DNA of 64,000 nt from Streptomyces microflavus (lineage in GTDB: Bacteria; Actinomycetota; Actinomycetes; Streptomycetales; Streptomycetaceae): contig NZ_BMUG01000001.1 in NCBI RefSeq assembly GCF_014650075.1, positions 944,710-1,008,709 on the forward strand, given 5' to 3'. Both the position numbers and the translations under genes were made by a program. How positions within the stretch are numbered: position 1 is the first letter of the stretch; each line of letters opens with the position of its first letter. Below the pieces are notes generated by a model, which saw only the letters and a program-made list of their open reading frames with translations, made no database searches and was not told the origin of the DNA. This document shows, one piece after another, positions 19,676-28,056 of the stretch.

Positions 19676-21832
19676 GTGAAGCGCGACAATACGAGGCGAG
19701 GCCGCGCGAGGCACAACCTCGCGGCACGCATCGGTGTGTGGAGCACACACCATCGCAAGACGGCCGTTCTCGGCTGGTTGGTCTTCGTCGTGCTCGCCGC
19801 GGGCATCGGCGGGGCGACCGGCATGGTCGAGATGTCCGACGCGGAGAACGGCGCCGGCGACTCCGCCCGCGCCGAACAGATCCTCCAGGACGCCGGCCTC
19901 GCCAAGCCCGCAGGCGAGCTGGTCATGGTCTCCGCCACCGCCCCCGGTGACTGGAAGGCGGCCGCCGGAGCCCTGGCCGACGCCGTACGCGACACCGGCG
20001 AAGTACGGGACCTGGCCGCTCCCGTCCCCTCCGAGGACGGCAGGGACGCCCTGATCACCTTCGCGATGCGGGGCGACGCACGGACCGCCCCGGACCGGGT
20101 CCAGCCGGTGCTGGACGCCGTCGCCGCCGTGGCGAAGGACCACAGGGACGTCGAGATCCACCAGTTCGGCGAGGCCAGTGCGGGCAAATGGCTCGGTGAT
20201 CTGCTGGCCGACGACTTCCGGCGGGCCGAGTTCACCGCCGTACCGCTCGCCCTCGGCATCCTGCTCGTCGCCTTCGGCGCCGCGGTCGCCGCCCTGCTCC
20301 CGGTCGGCCTCGCCCTCACCGCGTGCCTGGCCGCCTTCGGCCTGCTCTCCCTCGCCAGCCACCAACTGCACCTGTTCCAGACGACGTACTCGGTGATGTT
20401 CCTGATGGGCTTCGCCGTCGGCGTCGACTACTGCCTCTTCTACCTGCGTCGCGAACGCGACGAGCGGGCGGCGGGCCGGGACGCCGAGACCGCCCTGCGG
20501 ATCGCCGCCGCCACCAGCGGCCGGGCGGTGCTCGTCTCCGGCCTCACCGTGATGGTCGCGATGGGCGGCATGTTCCTCTCCGGGCTCCTGCTGTTCAAGG
20601 GGTTCGCCCTCGCCACGATCATCGTCGTGTTCATCGCCATGCTCGGCTCGGTGACCGTCCTGCCCGCCCTGCTCTCCTGGCTCGGCGACCGGGTGGACGC
20701 CGGGCGCGTCCCTCTGCTGAACCGGCGCGCGCGCCGCACCGGCCAGGGCAGCGGCCGCATCGTGGGCCGGGTGCTCGGCCCCGTGCTCGCCCGCCCCCGC
20801 CTCTTCGCCGTCGCCGCCACCGTCCTGCTCCTCGGCCTGGCCGCGCCCGCGCTCGGCATGAAGACCGAAACCCTCGGCCTGGAGAAGCAGTTCGGCTCCG
20901 ACTCGCAGCTCTCCGTCGCCCACCGCACGATCACCGGGAGCTTCCCCGGCGGCCCCGCCCCCGCCCTGGTCGTCGTCAGGGCGGCGGACATCACCGCCCC
21001 GGACATCGGCAGGGCCCTCGCGGGCTTCGAGAACGTCACCGTCCACCGCGACCGGAACATCGCCGAGATCGAGGTCCCCCTCCCCGACGGCACCGCCGGC
21101 CTCACCGAACTCCGCGAGAAGCGGCTCCCCGCCGCCTTCGAAGGGACGGGAGCCGAGGCGTACGTCACGGGGGAGACCGCCGGGTCCGTCGACTTCAACG
21201 ACCAGCTGCGGCGCGGCATCGTCCCGGTCTTCGCGTTCATCACCGCGGTGACCTTCCTGCTGATGCTGTTCTGCTTCCGGTCCTACGTCATCGCCGTCAC
21301 GTCCATCGCCCTCAACCTGCTCTCCGTGGCCGCCTCCTACGGCGTCATGACCGCCGTCTTCCAGCACGGCTGGGGCGCCTCCCTGATCGGTTCGGAGGGG
21401 GTCGGCGCGATCGAGGCGTGGATGCCGCTCTTCGTCCTGGTGGTCCTGTTCGGCCTCTCCATGGACTACCACGTGTTCGTCGTCTCCCGGATCCGCGAGG
21501 CCCGCGGCGCCGGCCTGGACAACCGGGGAGCCATCGAGACCGGCATCCGCCGCACGGCCGGGGCGGTCACCGGGGCGGCCGCGATCATGGTGGCGGTCTT
21601 CGCCGTGTTCGGCACGCTCTCCATGCAGGACATGCAGCAGATGGGCGTCGGCCTCGCCGTGGCGGTACTGCTGGACGCCACCGTCGTACGGATGGTGCTC
21701 CTGCCCTCCGTGATGCTGCTCCTGGGCGAGCGCAACTGGCGTACACCGAGGGGCCTTTCGCGGCTGCCGAGCCTGGAGGGCGACGAGCCGGACCTGAGGG
21801 CGGACGCCACCCCCGTGACGCAGACGGTCTGA
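19676..21832 (+). CDS. MMPL/RND-family transporter
   Basis: A 718-aa polytopic membrane protein with two repeated halves. Each has one helix, a periplasmic loop and a 5-helix block ('PLALGILLVAFGAAVAALLPVGLALT' ... 'MFLMGFAVGVDYCLFYLRRERDE' and 'MPLFFVLVVLFGLSMDYHVFVVSRIREAR'-like segments). The GxDY/SMDY motifs in the fourth helix of each half are typical of actinobacterial MMPL exporters. GTG start at 19676 with a GGGGG site. It is divergent from the two-component system, which may regulate it. Substrate is probably a lipid or drug. Confidence 0.9.
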   Translation: MKRDNTRRGRARHNLAARIGVWSTHHRKTAVLGWLVFVVLAAGIGGATGMVEMSDAENGAGDSARAEQILQDAGLAKPAGELVMVSATAPGDWKAAAGALADAVRDTGEVRDLAAPVPSEDGRDALITFAMRGDARTAPDRVQPVLDAVAAVAKDHRDVEIHQFGEASAGKWLGDLLADDFRRAEFTAVPLALGILLVAFGAAVAALLPVGLALTACLAAFGLLSLASHQLHLFQTTYSVMFLMGFAVGVDYCLFYLRRERDERAAGRDAETALRIAAATSGRAVLVSGLTVMVAMGGMFLSGLLLFKGFALATIIVVFIAMLGSVTVLPALLSWLGDRVDAGRVPLLNRRARRTGQGSGRIVGRVLGPVLARPRLFAVAATVLLLGLAAPALGMKTETLGLEKQFGSDSQLSVAHRTITGSFPGGPAPALVVVRAADITAPDIGRALAGFENVTVHRDRNIAEIEVPLPDGTAGLTELREKRLPAAFEGTGAEAYVTGETAGSVDFNDQLRRGIVPVFAFITAVTFLLMLFCFRSYVIAVTSIALNLLSVAASYGVMTAVFQHGWGASLIGSEGVGAIEAWMPLFVLVVLFGLSMDYHVFVVSRIREARGAGLDNRGAIETGIRRTAGAVTGAAAIMVAVFAVFGTLSMQDMQQMGVGLAVAVLLDATVVRMVLLPSVMLLLGERNWRTPRGLSRLPSLEGDEPDLRADATPVTQTV

Positions 21833-21842
21833 CACACGGCGA

Positions 21843-21881
21843 CGGCCCCGGGCCACGGTACGAGACCGTGGCCCGGGGCCG
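21843..21881. terminator. Bidirectional terminator, 17-bp perfect stem
   Basis: 21843-21859 pairs with 21865-21881 around ACGAG. It lies between the convergent MMPL and glnRII genes. Confidence 0.85.
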
Positions 21882-21904
21882 CCGGACGTGCGCAGGAGCA
21901 GGGA

Positions 21905-22570
21905 TCAGGGCGTGTACTTGTACCCCACCCGGCGGACCGTCTGGATCGAACGGCGGTGCTCCGCACCGAGCTTGCGGCGCAGCCGGGCGACATGGACGTC
22001 GACGGTGCGCCCGTCGCCCACGTGCCCGTACCCCCACACCGTCGTCACCAGCTGGTCGCGGGTGTGCACCCGGTGCGGGTGCGCCACCAGGTGGGCCAGC
22101 AGCTCGAACTCCAGGTACGTGAGGTCCAGGGCGACCCCGTCGACGGAGGCCGTACGCCGGGTCGAGTCGATCCGGACCGGGCCGGGCGACGGCGCCGCCT
22201 CGACCGGCTCCTCCACCAGGTGCTGGCTGAAGGGGGTGCGGCCCTGCCGGTCCGGCTGCTGCCGGTGCTGGGAGGCGGCGACCGCACCGGCGAGCGCCGG
22301 CTGCTGGTCGGCCGGCACGAGCACCAGGTAACCGATCATCGGCGGCTGGCCGGGCAGGGCGGGAAGCGTGTGCTGGGGCGCGGGCAGCCAGGTCGCGCCC
22401 GGCGGCAGGAAGTCGGCCACATCGGAGAGCCGGGCGACCTCGTCACGGTCGACGGCGCGCAGACGGTGCCGGTTGGGGGAGAGGGAGCGGGCGGTGGGGT
22501 TGGCCGCAGCGGGCGCCGGGGAGGCTGCGGTGGCAGCGGAAGCGGCGGAGAAAGTACGGGTGTTCGCCAT
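21905..22570 (-). CDS. glnRII: OmpR-type winged-helix regulator, GlnRII-like
   Basis: A 221-aa protein with a clear C-terminal OmpR/GlnR winged helix (about 130-221): 'LTYLEFELLAHLVAHPHRVHTRDQLVTTVWGYGHVGDGRTVDVHVARLRRKLG' and 'IQTVRRVGYKYTP'. The N-terminal half is Ala/Pro-rich and shows no recognisable receiver domain or phospho-Asp, so it is an orphan regulator. Its position directly before the GSII gene glnII matches, from memory, S. coelicolor GlnRII, which binds the same promoters as GlnR. The identity rests on that position plus the winged helix. A 50-codon ORF ends 81 nt upstream on the same strand. Confidence 0.75.
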   Translation of the reverse strand: MANTRTFSAASAATAASPAPAAANPTARSLSPNRHRLRAVDRDEVARLSDVADFLPPGATWLPAPQHTLPALPGQPPMIGYLVLVPADQQPALAGAVAASQHRQQPDRQGRTPFSQHLVEEPVEAAPSPGPVRIDSTRRTASVDGVALDLTYLEFELLAHLVAHPHRVHTRDQLVTTVWGYGHVGDGRTVDVHVARLRRKLGAEHRRSIQTVRRVGYKYTP

Positions 22571-22651
22571 GGAGGGTCAGCTCTTTCGCGCGAGGAGTCG
22601 TCGAGGACGGACTTACGTCGTGCGCGCGGACCGAAGGCCGGGTGAGCGGCT

Positions 22652-22804
22652 TTAGAGGGCCTGCGCGTTCCACGCGCGGCAACACACCCGGTCGAAATCA
22701 TGGTGCTGACGGGAAGGCCAGAACGGCTCAAGGTCGCTGCGACCCGACGCGATGTACTGGAAGCTGGCCATGGCTCCATTGAAGCAGACATTGCGGCTGT
22801 GCAT
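22652..22804 (-). CDS. Small ORF (50 aa) upstream of glnRII
   Basis: ATG 22804 is preceded at 5-6 nt by GAGAGGAG, one of the best ribosome binding sites in the window, and the frame ends at TAA 22652. The peptide begins MHSRNVCFNGAMASF, contains 'EPFWPSRQHHDFDRVCC' and ends WNAQAL: three Cys (7, 41, 42), two Trp and a His pair, not low complexity. Third codon positions are mostly G/C. It ends 81 nt before glnRII on the same strand, so both are probably on one transcript. It could be a leader peptide or a small metal-binding or regulatory protein. I recognise no family. Confidence 0.6.
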   Translation of the reverse strand: MHSRNVCFNGAMASFQYIASGRSDLEPFWPSRQHHDFDRVCCRAWNAQAL

Positions 22805-22912
22805 CAGACTCCTCTCACCCGTCGATACGGCCTCTTGGCGTTACCTTCCTCACGCTGCGCTTTATCGCGCTCACTTTTCATTCCCCGCCTCCCGAACGAG
22901 CGGGGAAAAACA

Positions 22913-22954
22913 CACGTAAGGGGCCCGCCGGTTCGCCGGCGGGCCCCTTACGTG
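22913..22954 (-). terminator. Strong intrinsic terminator of glnII
   Basis: 19-bp perfect stem (22913-22931 with 22936-22954) closed by a UUCG tetraloop. On the minus strand it is followed directly by TGTTTTTCCCC, a true U tract. It lies 15 nt after the glnII stop. Confidence 0.95.
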
Positions 22955-22969
22955 CGTGCGGCGTCGGGA

Positions 22970-24004
22970 TCAGACCTGGTCGGCCTTCTCCAGCGCGGTG
23001 CAGCAGGTGTCGACGATGAGCCGCGTGACGACGTACGGGTCGACGTTGGCGTTGGGACGGCGGTCCTCGATGTACCCCTTCTGGTCCTGCTCGACCTGCC
23101 AGGGGATACGGACCGAGGCGCCGCGGTCGGAGACGCCGTAGCTGTACTCGTTCCACGGGGCGGTCTCGTGCAGACCGGTGAGCCGGTCGTCGATGCCCGC
23201 GCCGTAGTTCTTCACGTGGTCCAGCGGCTTGGAACCCTCACCCAGCGACTCGCACGCGGTGATGATCGCCTCGTAGCCCTCGCGCATCGCCCTGGTGGAG
23301 AAGTTGGTGTGCGCGCCCGCGCCGTTCCAGTCGCCCTTGACGGGCTTCGGGTCCAGCGTCGCGGAGACGTTGAAGTCCTCGGCGGTGCGGTAGAGCAGCC
23401 AACGGGCCACCCACAGCTGGTCGGAGACCTCCAGCGGGGAGAGCGGGCCCACCTGGAACTCCCACTGGCCCGGCATGACCTCGGCGTTGATGCCGGAGAT
23501 CCCGAGCCCGGCGGCCAGGCAGTTGTCGAGGTGCTTCTCCACGATCTCGCGGCCGAAGATCTCGTCCGCGCCGACACCGCAGTAGTAGCCGCCCTGGGCG
23601 GCCGGGAAGCCGCCCTCGGGGAAGCCGAGCGGCCGGTGGCCGTCGAAGAAGGTGTACTCCTGCTCGATGCCGAAGATCGGGGCCTGGCCCTCGAACTGCT
23701 CGGCGACCGGACGGAGCGTGGCCCGGGTGTTCGACTCGTGCGGCGTCATGTCGATGTTGAAGACCTCGCACAGAACGAGGATGTCGTCACCGCCGCGGAT
23801 TGGGTCCGGGCAGGTGAAGACGGGCTTCAGCACCCGGTCGGAGGCGTGGCCCTCGGCCTGGTTGGTGCTGGAGCCGTCGAATCCCCAGATGGGCAGGTCC
23901 GCGACGTCCTGCGACGGCGTGCCGTCCATGATCTTCGTCTTGGAACGAAGCTTCGCGGTCGGCTCGGTGCCGTCTATCCAGATGTACTCAGCCTTGAACG
24001 TCAC
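22970..24004 (-). CDS. glnII: Glutamine synthetase type II
   Basis: Makes glutamine from glutamate, ammonium and ATP. The sequence is the eukaryote-like GSII form: 'YIWIDGTEPTAKLRSKTKI' at the N-terminus, 'LPIWGFDGSSTNQAEG', 'FGIEQEYTFFDGHRPLGFP', 'VMPGQWEFQVGP' and 'GDWNGAGAHTNFSTRAMR'. I chose GTG 24004 (344 aa), because AAAGG lies 10 nt upstream and the length matches known GSII; an in-frame ATG at 24013 would place that site directly on the start codon. GSII is not adenylylated and is controlled mainly by GlnR-type regulators. A strong terminator follows, and glnRII is downstream on the same strand. Confidence 0.95.
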   Translation of the reverse strand: MTFKAEYIWIDGTEPTAKLRSKTKIMDGTPSQDVADLPIWGFDGSSTNQAEGHASDRVLKPVFTCPDPIRGGDDILVLCEVFNIDMTPHESNTRATLRPVAEQFEGQAPIFGIEQEYTFFDGHRPLGFPEGGFPAAQGGYYCGVGADEIFGREIVEKHLDNCLAAGLGISGINAEVMPGQWEFQVGPLSPLEVSDQLWVARWLLYRTAEDFNVSATLDPKPVKGDWNGAGAHTNFSTRAMREGYEAIITACESLGEGSKPLDHVKNYGAGIDDRLTGLHETAPWNEYSYGVSDRGASVRIPWQVEQDQKGYIEDRRPNANVDPYVVTRLIVDTCCTALEKADQV

Positions 24005-24081
24005 GGACGCCATCCTTTGCGGGTGCAGCGGTCTATGCCGCGCAGCTTGGCAAGACGCCATTTCCCGTCCGTTGCCCGAGT

Positions 24082-24115
24082 GTGAACCCCGTGTTACCGA
24101 GGTTCCCTGCGTTAA
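24082..24115 (-). promoter_or_regulatory. Candidate degenerate GlnR site upstream of glnII
   Basis: On the minus strand the region contains TTAAC, GGAAC, GTAAC and TTCAC elements resembling the gTnAC-n6-GaAAC GlnR box. Spacing is imperfect; only GTAAC-n6-TTCAC keeps the 6-nt gap. It lies 80-110 nt before the glnII start. Weaker than the glnA site. Confidence 0.35.
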
Positions 24116-24170
24116 AAGGGCGCCTTGTAGGGGCTCGTCATACTTGCGTTTCACCCGCTCATACGTCGGC

Positions 24171-24203
24171 GCGAGCCCTCATATGCCGACGCGAGCCCTC
24201 ATA
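24171..24203. repeat. 13-bp direct repeat next to the Fis-HTH gene stop
   Basis: GCGAGCCCTCATA occurs at 24171-24183 and 24191-24203, 20 bp apart. The second copy contains the TCA complement of the stop codon of the leftward gene. This looks like a small tandem duplication of the gene end. Confidence 0.6.
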
Positions 24204-25344
24204 CGTTGCCCTTGAGGAGCTCCGAGAACCCGGCGGCGCGGATCCGCCGCACCAGCTCCTCCCGGCTCGACCCCAGCACCCCGGCCGCCCGGGACAGCTC
24301 CCAGTCGGCGCCCGCGAGGACGTGCAGCAGATAGCCGCGCCGGATCTGGGCGTCGGAGAGCCGGAACGTCTTGAGGTAGGCGACCCGCCCCTTGTGGTCG
24401 GTGATCGTCTCCCCGATGTGCTGCCCGCTCCCGTCCCGGACGAACGGCGGCAGGAACCGCCACAGCGTGAACGACCCCATCCGGTACACCCGGTCGAAGC
24501 CGTACGAGGAATCCAGCAGCTCCCGCGCGAACAGGGCCTCGTGCGCCTCCTCCCACGCCCGCTCCTGCCCCCGCGCCGCCGCCCGCAGATCAGCGAGCGT
24601 ACGGATGTGCGAACCGTCCCCGAGGTGCGCCCCGAACTCCGCCACCGGGGCCCCGTACAGCGCGTACTGGTGCACCAGCTCCCCGTACAGGTCCTCCACC
24701 AGCGAGGCGTGCAGCAGCCGGTAGTCCTCCGGGTGCGGCACCACGAACGCGGCGGCGAGCGCGTCGGAGACGTACACCATCACCCCGCACTGGTCCGGGT
24801 GGATCTCGAAGATCCGCAGCGCGTCCCCGAGCCCGCGCACCGACCACCCCAGGTACGCGTCCTCCGCCCGCGGCGAGAGCCCGTCGCGCAGCGCCCGGCG
24901 CGACCACTCCTCCCAGGCGGTCGAAGGGCCGCCGAAGTGCAGCGCGAGGTAACCCTCAAGGGCCAGGTGCAGCGGCAGGAACCGCAGTCGGTCGCCGGGG
25001 CGCCGCTTGGCCATCCGGTGGTGCGCGGGCCGGGGCAGCCGGACGGTACGCGGCGCGTCCTGCCCGCCGCCGAGATGCGTCCCGTACGCGGCGGACTGCC
25101 TGCCGGAGCCCGGCACTCCGCTCTCCTCGCCCGACGACCAGTCGGCGACCAGCCCATGGGGGATGTACGAGACGTAGTGGTTACGGGGCCCGAGCTCCAC
25201 GAGCCCCGCTCCGAGACCCTCGTACACCTCCCGGTGCAGCCGGAGGCCCTCCACCGGTGCCTCACGCACCAGCGGTACCAGCCGGACGCCGCCCCACACC
25301 TGCGCGGGCCGGGTGGTGAGCCCGGTGAGGTCCAGCCGGTTCAC
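24199..25344 (-). CDS. ARPP-2-like protein with C-terminal Fis-type HTH, partner of the TROVE protein
   Basis: A 381-aa protein. GTG 25344 overlaps the TGA of the upstream TROVE/vWA gene (GTGA), so the two are translationally coupled. The middle holds a conserved-looking block ('NHYVSYIPHGLVADWSS', 'LEGYLALHFGG', 'YLGWSVRGLGDALRIFEIHPDQCGVMVYVSDALAAAFV') that reminds me of ARPP-2-type proteins found beside TROVE genes, but I cannot confirm it. The last 45 residues ('YLLHVLAGADWELSRAAGVLGSSREELVRRIRAAGF') look like a Fis-type helix-turn-helix, so nucleic-acid binding is likely. Function unknown. Confidence 0.65.
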   Translation of the reverse strand: MNRLDLTGLTTRPAQVWGGVRLVPLVREAPVEGLRLHREVYEGLGAGLVELGPRNHYVSYIPHGLVADWSSGEESGVPGSGRQSAAYGTHLGGGQDAPRTVRLPRPAHHRMAKRRPGDRLRFLPLHLALEGYLALHFGGPSTAWEEWSRRALRDGLSPRAEDAYLGWSVRGLGDALRIFEIHPDQCGVMVYVSDALAAAFVVPHPEDYRLLHASLVEDLYGELVHQYALYGAPVAEFGAHLGDGSHIRTLADLRAAARGQERAWEEAHEALFARELLDSSYGFDRVYRMGSFTLWRFLPPFVRDGSGQHIGETITDHKGRVAYLKTFRLSDAQIRRGYLLHVLAGADWELSRAAGVLGSSREELVRRIRAAGFSELLKGNV

Positions 25345-26804
25345 GACACGGTCTCCTTCTCTCCCAGGAACAGCGCCACCCGCCGGTCCAGATACGCGTG
25401 CAGCTCCGCCGCCCCGGTCCGGCCCTCCGCGAACCGGGCGATCTCCACCAGCGCGGGCAGATCCTCCGCGTCCCGGATCCCGGCCGTCGGAACCCCCGCC
25501 GCGAGCCGCCGCACGTCGAAACCGTCCGCGTCGTATACGGGGTTCACATGCACCACAGCCGTCCGCCGCCCCGGGTCCAGCCGCTTCCGCCACACCCGCA
25601 GCACCTCACCCGCAAGACCCGCCGGGGCGTTGTCCCAGCCGTCCGACACGATCACCAGCCGGTCCGGGGCCGCGCCACCCGGCCCGGGCTCCAGCGCGTC
25701 CAGGACCCGCATCCCCAGCGGGGTCGGCCCCCACGGACGTACGAGAAGGGCATCGCCCCGGCCCGAGGTCCACAGCCCCCGGTACGCGCCCGGGGCGGCG
25801 AGCGCCTCCAGCAGGTGATGGCAGGCCAGGGCCACGGCAAGCGGCCGCCGCCGCTTCTGCCCCGACCCGGAGGAGGAGAAGCTGTCGTCCAGCACCGCGT
25901 GCACCCGCCCCCAGCTCCCGGCGTGCCCGCCCGCGGCCCGGCGTGCGGCCGTGCGCAGGGCACCGGTCAGCTCGGTGCGGCGGGCGGCGCGCTGTTCGAA
26001 GGGGAGCGAGAGCACGTACAGCGCCAGCCGGGTCAGGGGCATCACGGTCAGATCGATCTCCGGCCGCTGAGTCACGGAGTGGGTGCGCAGCCGCTCCAGC
26101 CGCGTCATCCGGGGCGCCGCCCGCTTCAGGAACACCTCGCGCTTCATCCCGTGCCGGGCCGCGAACCCCTCCGCGACGGTGAACGGCAGCTCGGCCATGG
26201 CTCCCTGCTCGTAGTGGGCGCGCCGCCAGGCGTCCAGCAGCCGGTGCTCGTAGCGCGGCAGCCGCCCGGGCCGGAACAGGAACGCCCCGACCTCGGCCAG
26301 CGGCTCGGCCCCCTCGGGGCAGCGCAGATGGATGTGCCGGGCGGCCGCCTTCACCCCGCCGCGGTACTTCACCGCGTCGTGCCCCAGATCCGGCCGGGCC
26401 GCCAGCCAGTCCCGCATGATCGCCCGGGTGCGCCGGTTGTTGATCCCGGCCCGGCGCACCTCCCCGAAGAGCCGGTAGACCCGCTGCGGCGGCAGCAGCG
26501 CCAGCCGGGCGGCGATCAGCCGGCCCTCGGTGCGCCGCTCCTCGGCGCTCGCCTCGCCCGAGGTCTCCAGCAGACCGAGCACGATGCGGAGGGCGTTGTG
26601 GTCGTTGATGTCCAGGGCCAGCGAAGAGGCGTACACACGACGGTAATTGACCCGTACATACGCGTGGAGAAAGTCCAGGGAAAGCTGCTGGCCGACGGCG
26701 TCCGAACGGAACTCGCGCTGTCCGGTGGCAGTGATCGCGGCGTTCACGAAGAGCAGGACGTCTTCGGCGGCGACGAGATCGGCAGGAGTCTCGGACGTGT
26801 TCAT
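25341..26804 (-). CDS. TROVE (Ro60-like) protein with von Willebrand A domain
   Basis: Start ATG 26804 with GGGGGAAG upstream; 487 aa. A longer frame runs into intergenic repeats and is rejected. The first 280 residues are helical-repeat-like ('VNYRRVYASSLALDINDHNALRIVLGLLE', 'RAIMRDWLAARPDLGHDAVKYRGGVKAAARHIHL', 'EHRLLDAWRRAHYEQGAMAELPFTVAEGFAARHGM'), matching a TROVE-type RNA-binding ring. From about 300 a vWA domain shows the MIDAS motif D-x-S-x-S ('VLDDSFSSSGSG') and 'RLVIVSDGWDN'. Bacterial Ro proteins (Rsr) bind Y-like RNAs and help RNA quality control under stress. It is coupled to the Fis-HTH gene by a 4-nt overlap. Confidence 0.75.
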   Translation of the reverse strand: MNTSETPADLVAAEDVLLFVNAAITATGQREFRSDAVGQQLSLDFLHAYVRVNYRRVYASSLALDINDHNALRIVLGLLETSGEASAEERRTEGRLIAARLALLPPQRVYRLFGEVRRAGINNRRTRAIMRDWLAARPDLGHDAVKYRGGVKAAARHIHLRCPEGAEPLAEVGAFLFRPGRLPRYEHRLLDAWRRAHYEQGAMAELPFTVAEGFAARHGMKREVFLKRAAPRMTRLERLRTHSVTQRPEIDLTVMPLTRLALYVLSLPFEQRAARRTELTGALRTAARRAAGGHAGSWGRVHAVLDDSFSSSGSGQKRRRPLAVALACHHLLEALAAPGAYRGLWTSGRGDALLVRPWGPTPLGMRVLDALEPGPGGAAPDRLVIVSDGWDNAPAGLAGEVLRVWRKRLDPGRRTAVVHVNPVYDADGFDVRRLAAGVPTAGIRDAEDLPALVEIARFAEGRTGAAELHAYLDRRVALFLGEKETVS

Positions 26805-26977
26805 GAACTTCCCCCGGAGAGACTGCGGACGCCGGCCGGGGAATGGAGGCGCGAACAACGAAATCATCGCTTCACAGGCAAGTCCCGGTAGTCGCAGCCG
26901 AAGTCCCGCGGCCGGCCCGGGAAACGTAACGGGCCAGGGCCACCCGCCGCCACCGCATTCCGCACGGGCACCCGGCC

Positions 26978-27113
26978 CATGACGTCCGGCACCGGGCACA
27001 CCACTTGCCGTGACGGCGACCGGCGCCGGGCACACCACTTGCCGTGATGACGTCCGGCGCCGGGCACACCACCTGCCGTAACGGCGACCGGCACCGGGCA
27101 CACTGGCTCCCAT
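26978..27113. repeat. Four tandem 34-bp repeats (two 68-bp units)
   Basis: Units at 26978-27011, 27012-27045, 27046-27079 and 27080-27113 share the core CCGGCRCCGGGCACACYAC. Units 1 and 3 begin with ATGACGTCCGG, and units 2 and 4 with ACGGCGACCGG, so the array is a duplicated 68-bp unit. The last unit runs into the ATG at 27112. It fills the gap between the divergent TROVE and oxidoreductase genes. Confidence 0.9.
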
Positions 27114-28053
27114 GACGACACCCGCCGACACCTCCACCACCGCTTCCACCCCCACCGCCCCCCTGCGCATCGGCCTCCTCGGCACCGGCCCCTGGGCGCG
27201 CAACACCCAGGCACCCGCGCTCGCCGCCCACCCCGGCGTCGAGCTGAGCGGGGTGTGGGGCCGCCGGGCGGAGGCGGCGGAGACCCTTGCGACCGCTCAC
27301 GGAACCCGGGCGTACACCGGGGAGGCGGGGATCGATGCCCTCCTGGAGACGAGCGACGCGGTGGCCTTCGCGCTGCCGCCCGACATCCAGGCCCCGCTCG
27401 CGGTCCGGGCGGCGGAGGCGGGCTGCCACATCCTGATGGACAAGCCGGTCGCCACGACGGTCGAGGGGGCCCGGGCGGTCGCCGATGCCGTCGCGAAGGC
27501 GGAGGTCGCCTCGGTCGTGTTCTGCACGCTCCGCTTCGCACCCGAGACGGCCGCGTGGATCGCCGAACAGGCCTCGGTGGGCGGCTGGTTCACCGCCCGT
27601 GCCCTGTGGCTCGGATCGCTCTACGCCGAGGGTTCGGACAGCGAGTACGCGGACTCCCCGTGGCGGCGCGAGAAGGGCGGCCTGTGGGACGTCGGCCCGC
27701 ACGCGCTCTCGGTGCTCATCCCCGTCCTCGGCGAGGTCACGGAGCTGACCGCCGCCCGCGGCCCCGCCGACACCACCCACCTGATCCTGCGCCACACCTC
27801 CGGGGCCTCCAGCACGGTCACCCTCGGCCTGAGCGCCCCACCGGCCGCTGCGGGCATGGACATCGAGCTGCGGGGCGAGCACGGGACGGCCACGATCCCG
27901 GGGTGGGACGGCGCGGAGGCCGCGTTCCGGGGAGCGGTGGACGCGCTGTCCGAAGCGGTACGTACGGGCGTGCCGCACGCCTGCGACGCCCGCTTCGGCC
28001 TCCACCTCACGGAGCTGCTGGCGCGGGCGGAGGCGCAGGCGGACCGGACGTAG
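27112..28053 (+). CDS. Gfo/Idh/MocA-family oxidoreductase
   Basis: A 313-aa NAD(P)-dependent dehydrogenase. The N-terminal Rossmann fold has 'LRIGLLGTGPWARNTQAPAL', 'ALPPDIQAPLAVRAAEAGCHILMDKPVATT' with the conserved D/E-K-P motif, and the C-terminal alpha/beta domain has 'WDVGPHALSVLIPVLGEV'. ATG 27112 has no ribosome binding site; CACACT lies 7 nt upstream, so the transcript may be leaderless. The upstream region is the 34-bp repeat array. The substrate, usually a sugar or polyol, is not predictable. Confidence 0.88.
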   Translation: MTTPADTSTTASTPTAPLRIGLLGTGPWARNTQAPALAAHPGVELSGVWGRRAEAAETLATAHGTRAYTGEAGIDALLETSDAVAFALPPDIQAPLAVRAAEAGCHILMDKPVATTVEGARAVADAVAKAEVASVVFCTLRFAPETAAWIAEQASVGGWFTARALWLGSLYAEGSDSEYADSPWRREKGGLWDVGPHALSVLIPVLGEVTELTAARGPADTTHLILRHTSGASSTVTLGLSAPPAAAGMDIELRGEHGTATIPGWDGAEAAFRGAVDALSEAVRTGVPHACDARFGLHLTELLARAEAQADRT

Positions 28054-28056
28054 GGG

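Noticed and set aside
26978..27113. CRISPR array
   Set aside because: The 34-bp units are directly adjacent with no unique spacers, and no cas gene is present.
26805..27206. N-terminal extension of the TROVE protein over the 34-bp repeats
   Set aside because: The extension is low complexity, and a good ribosome binding site precedes ATG 26804.
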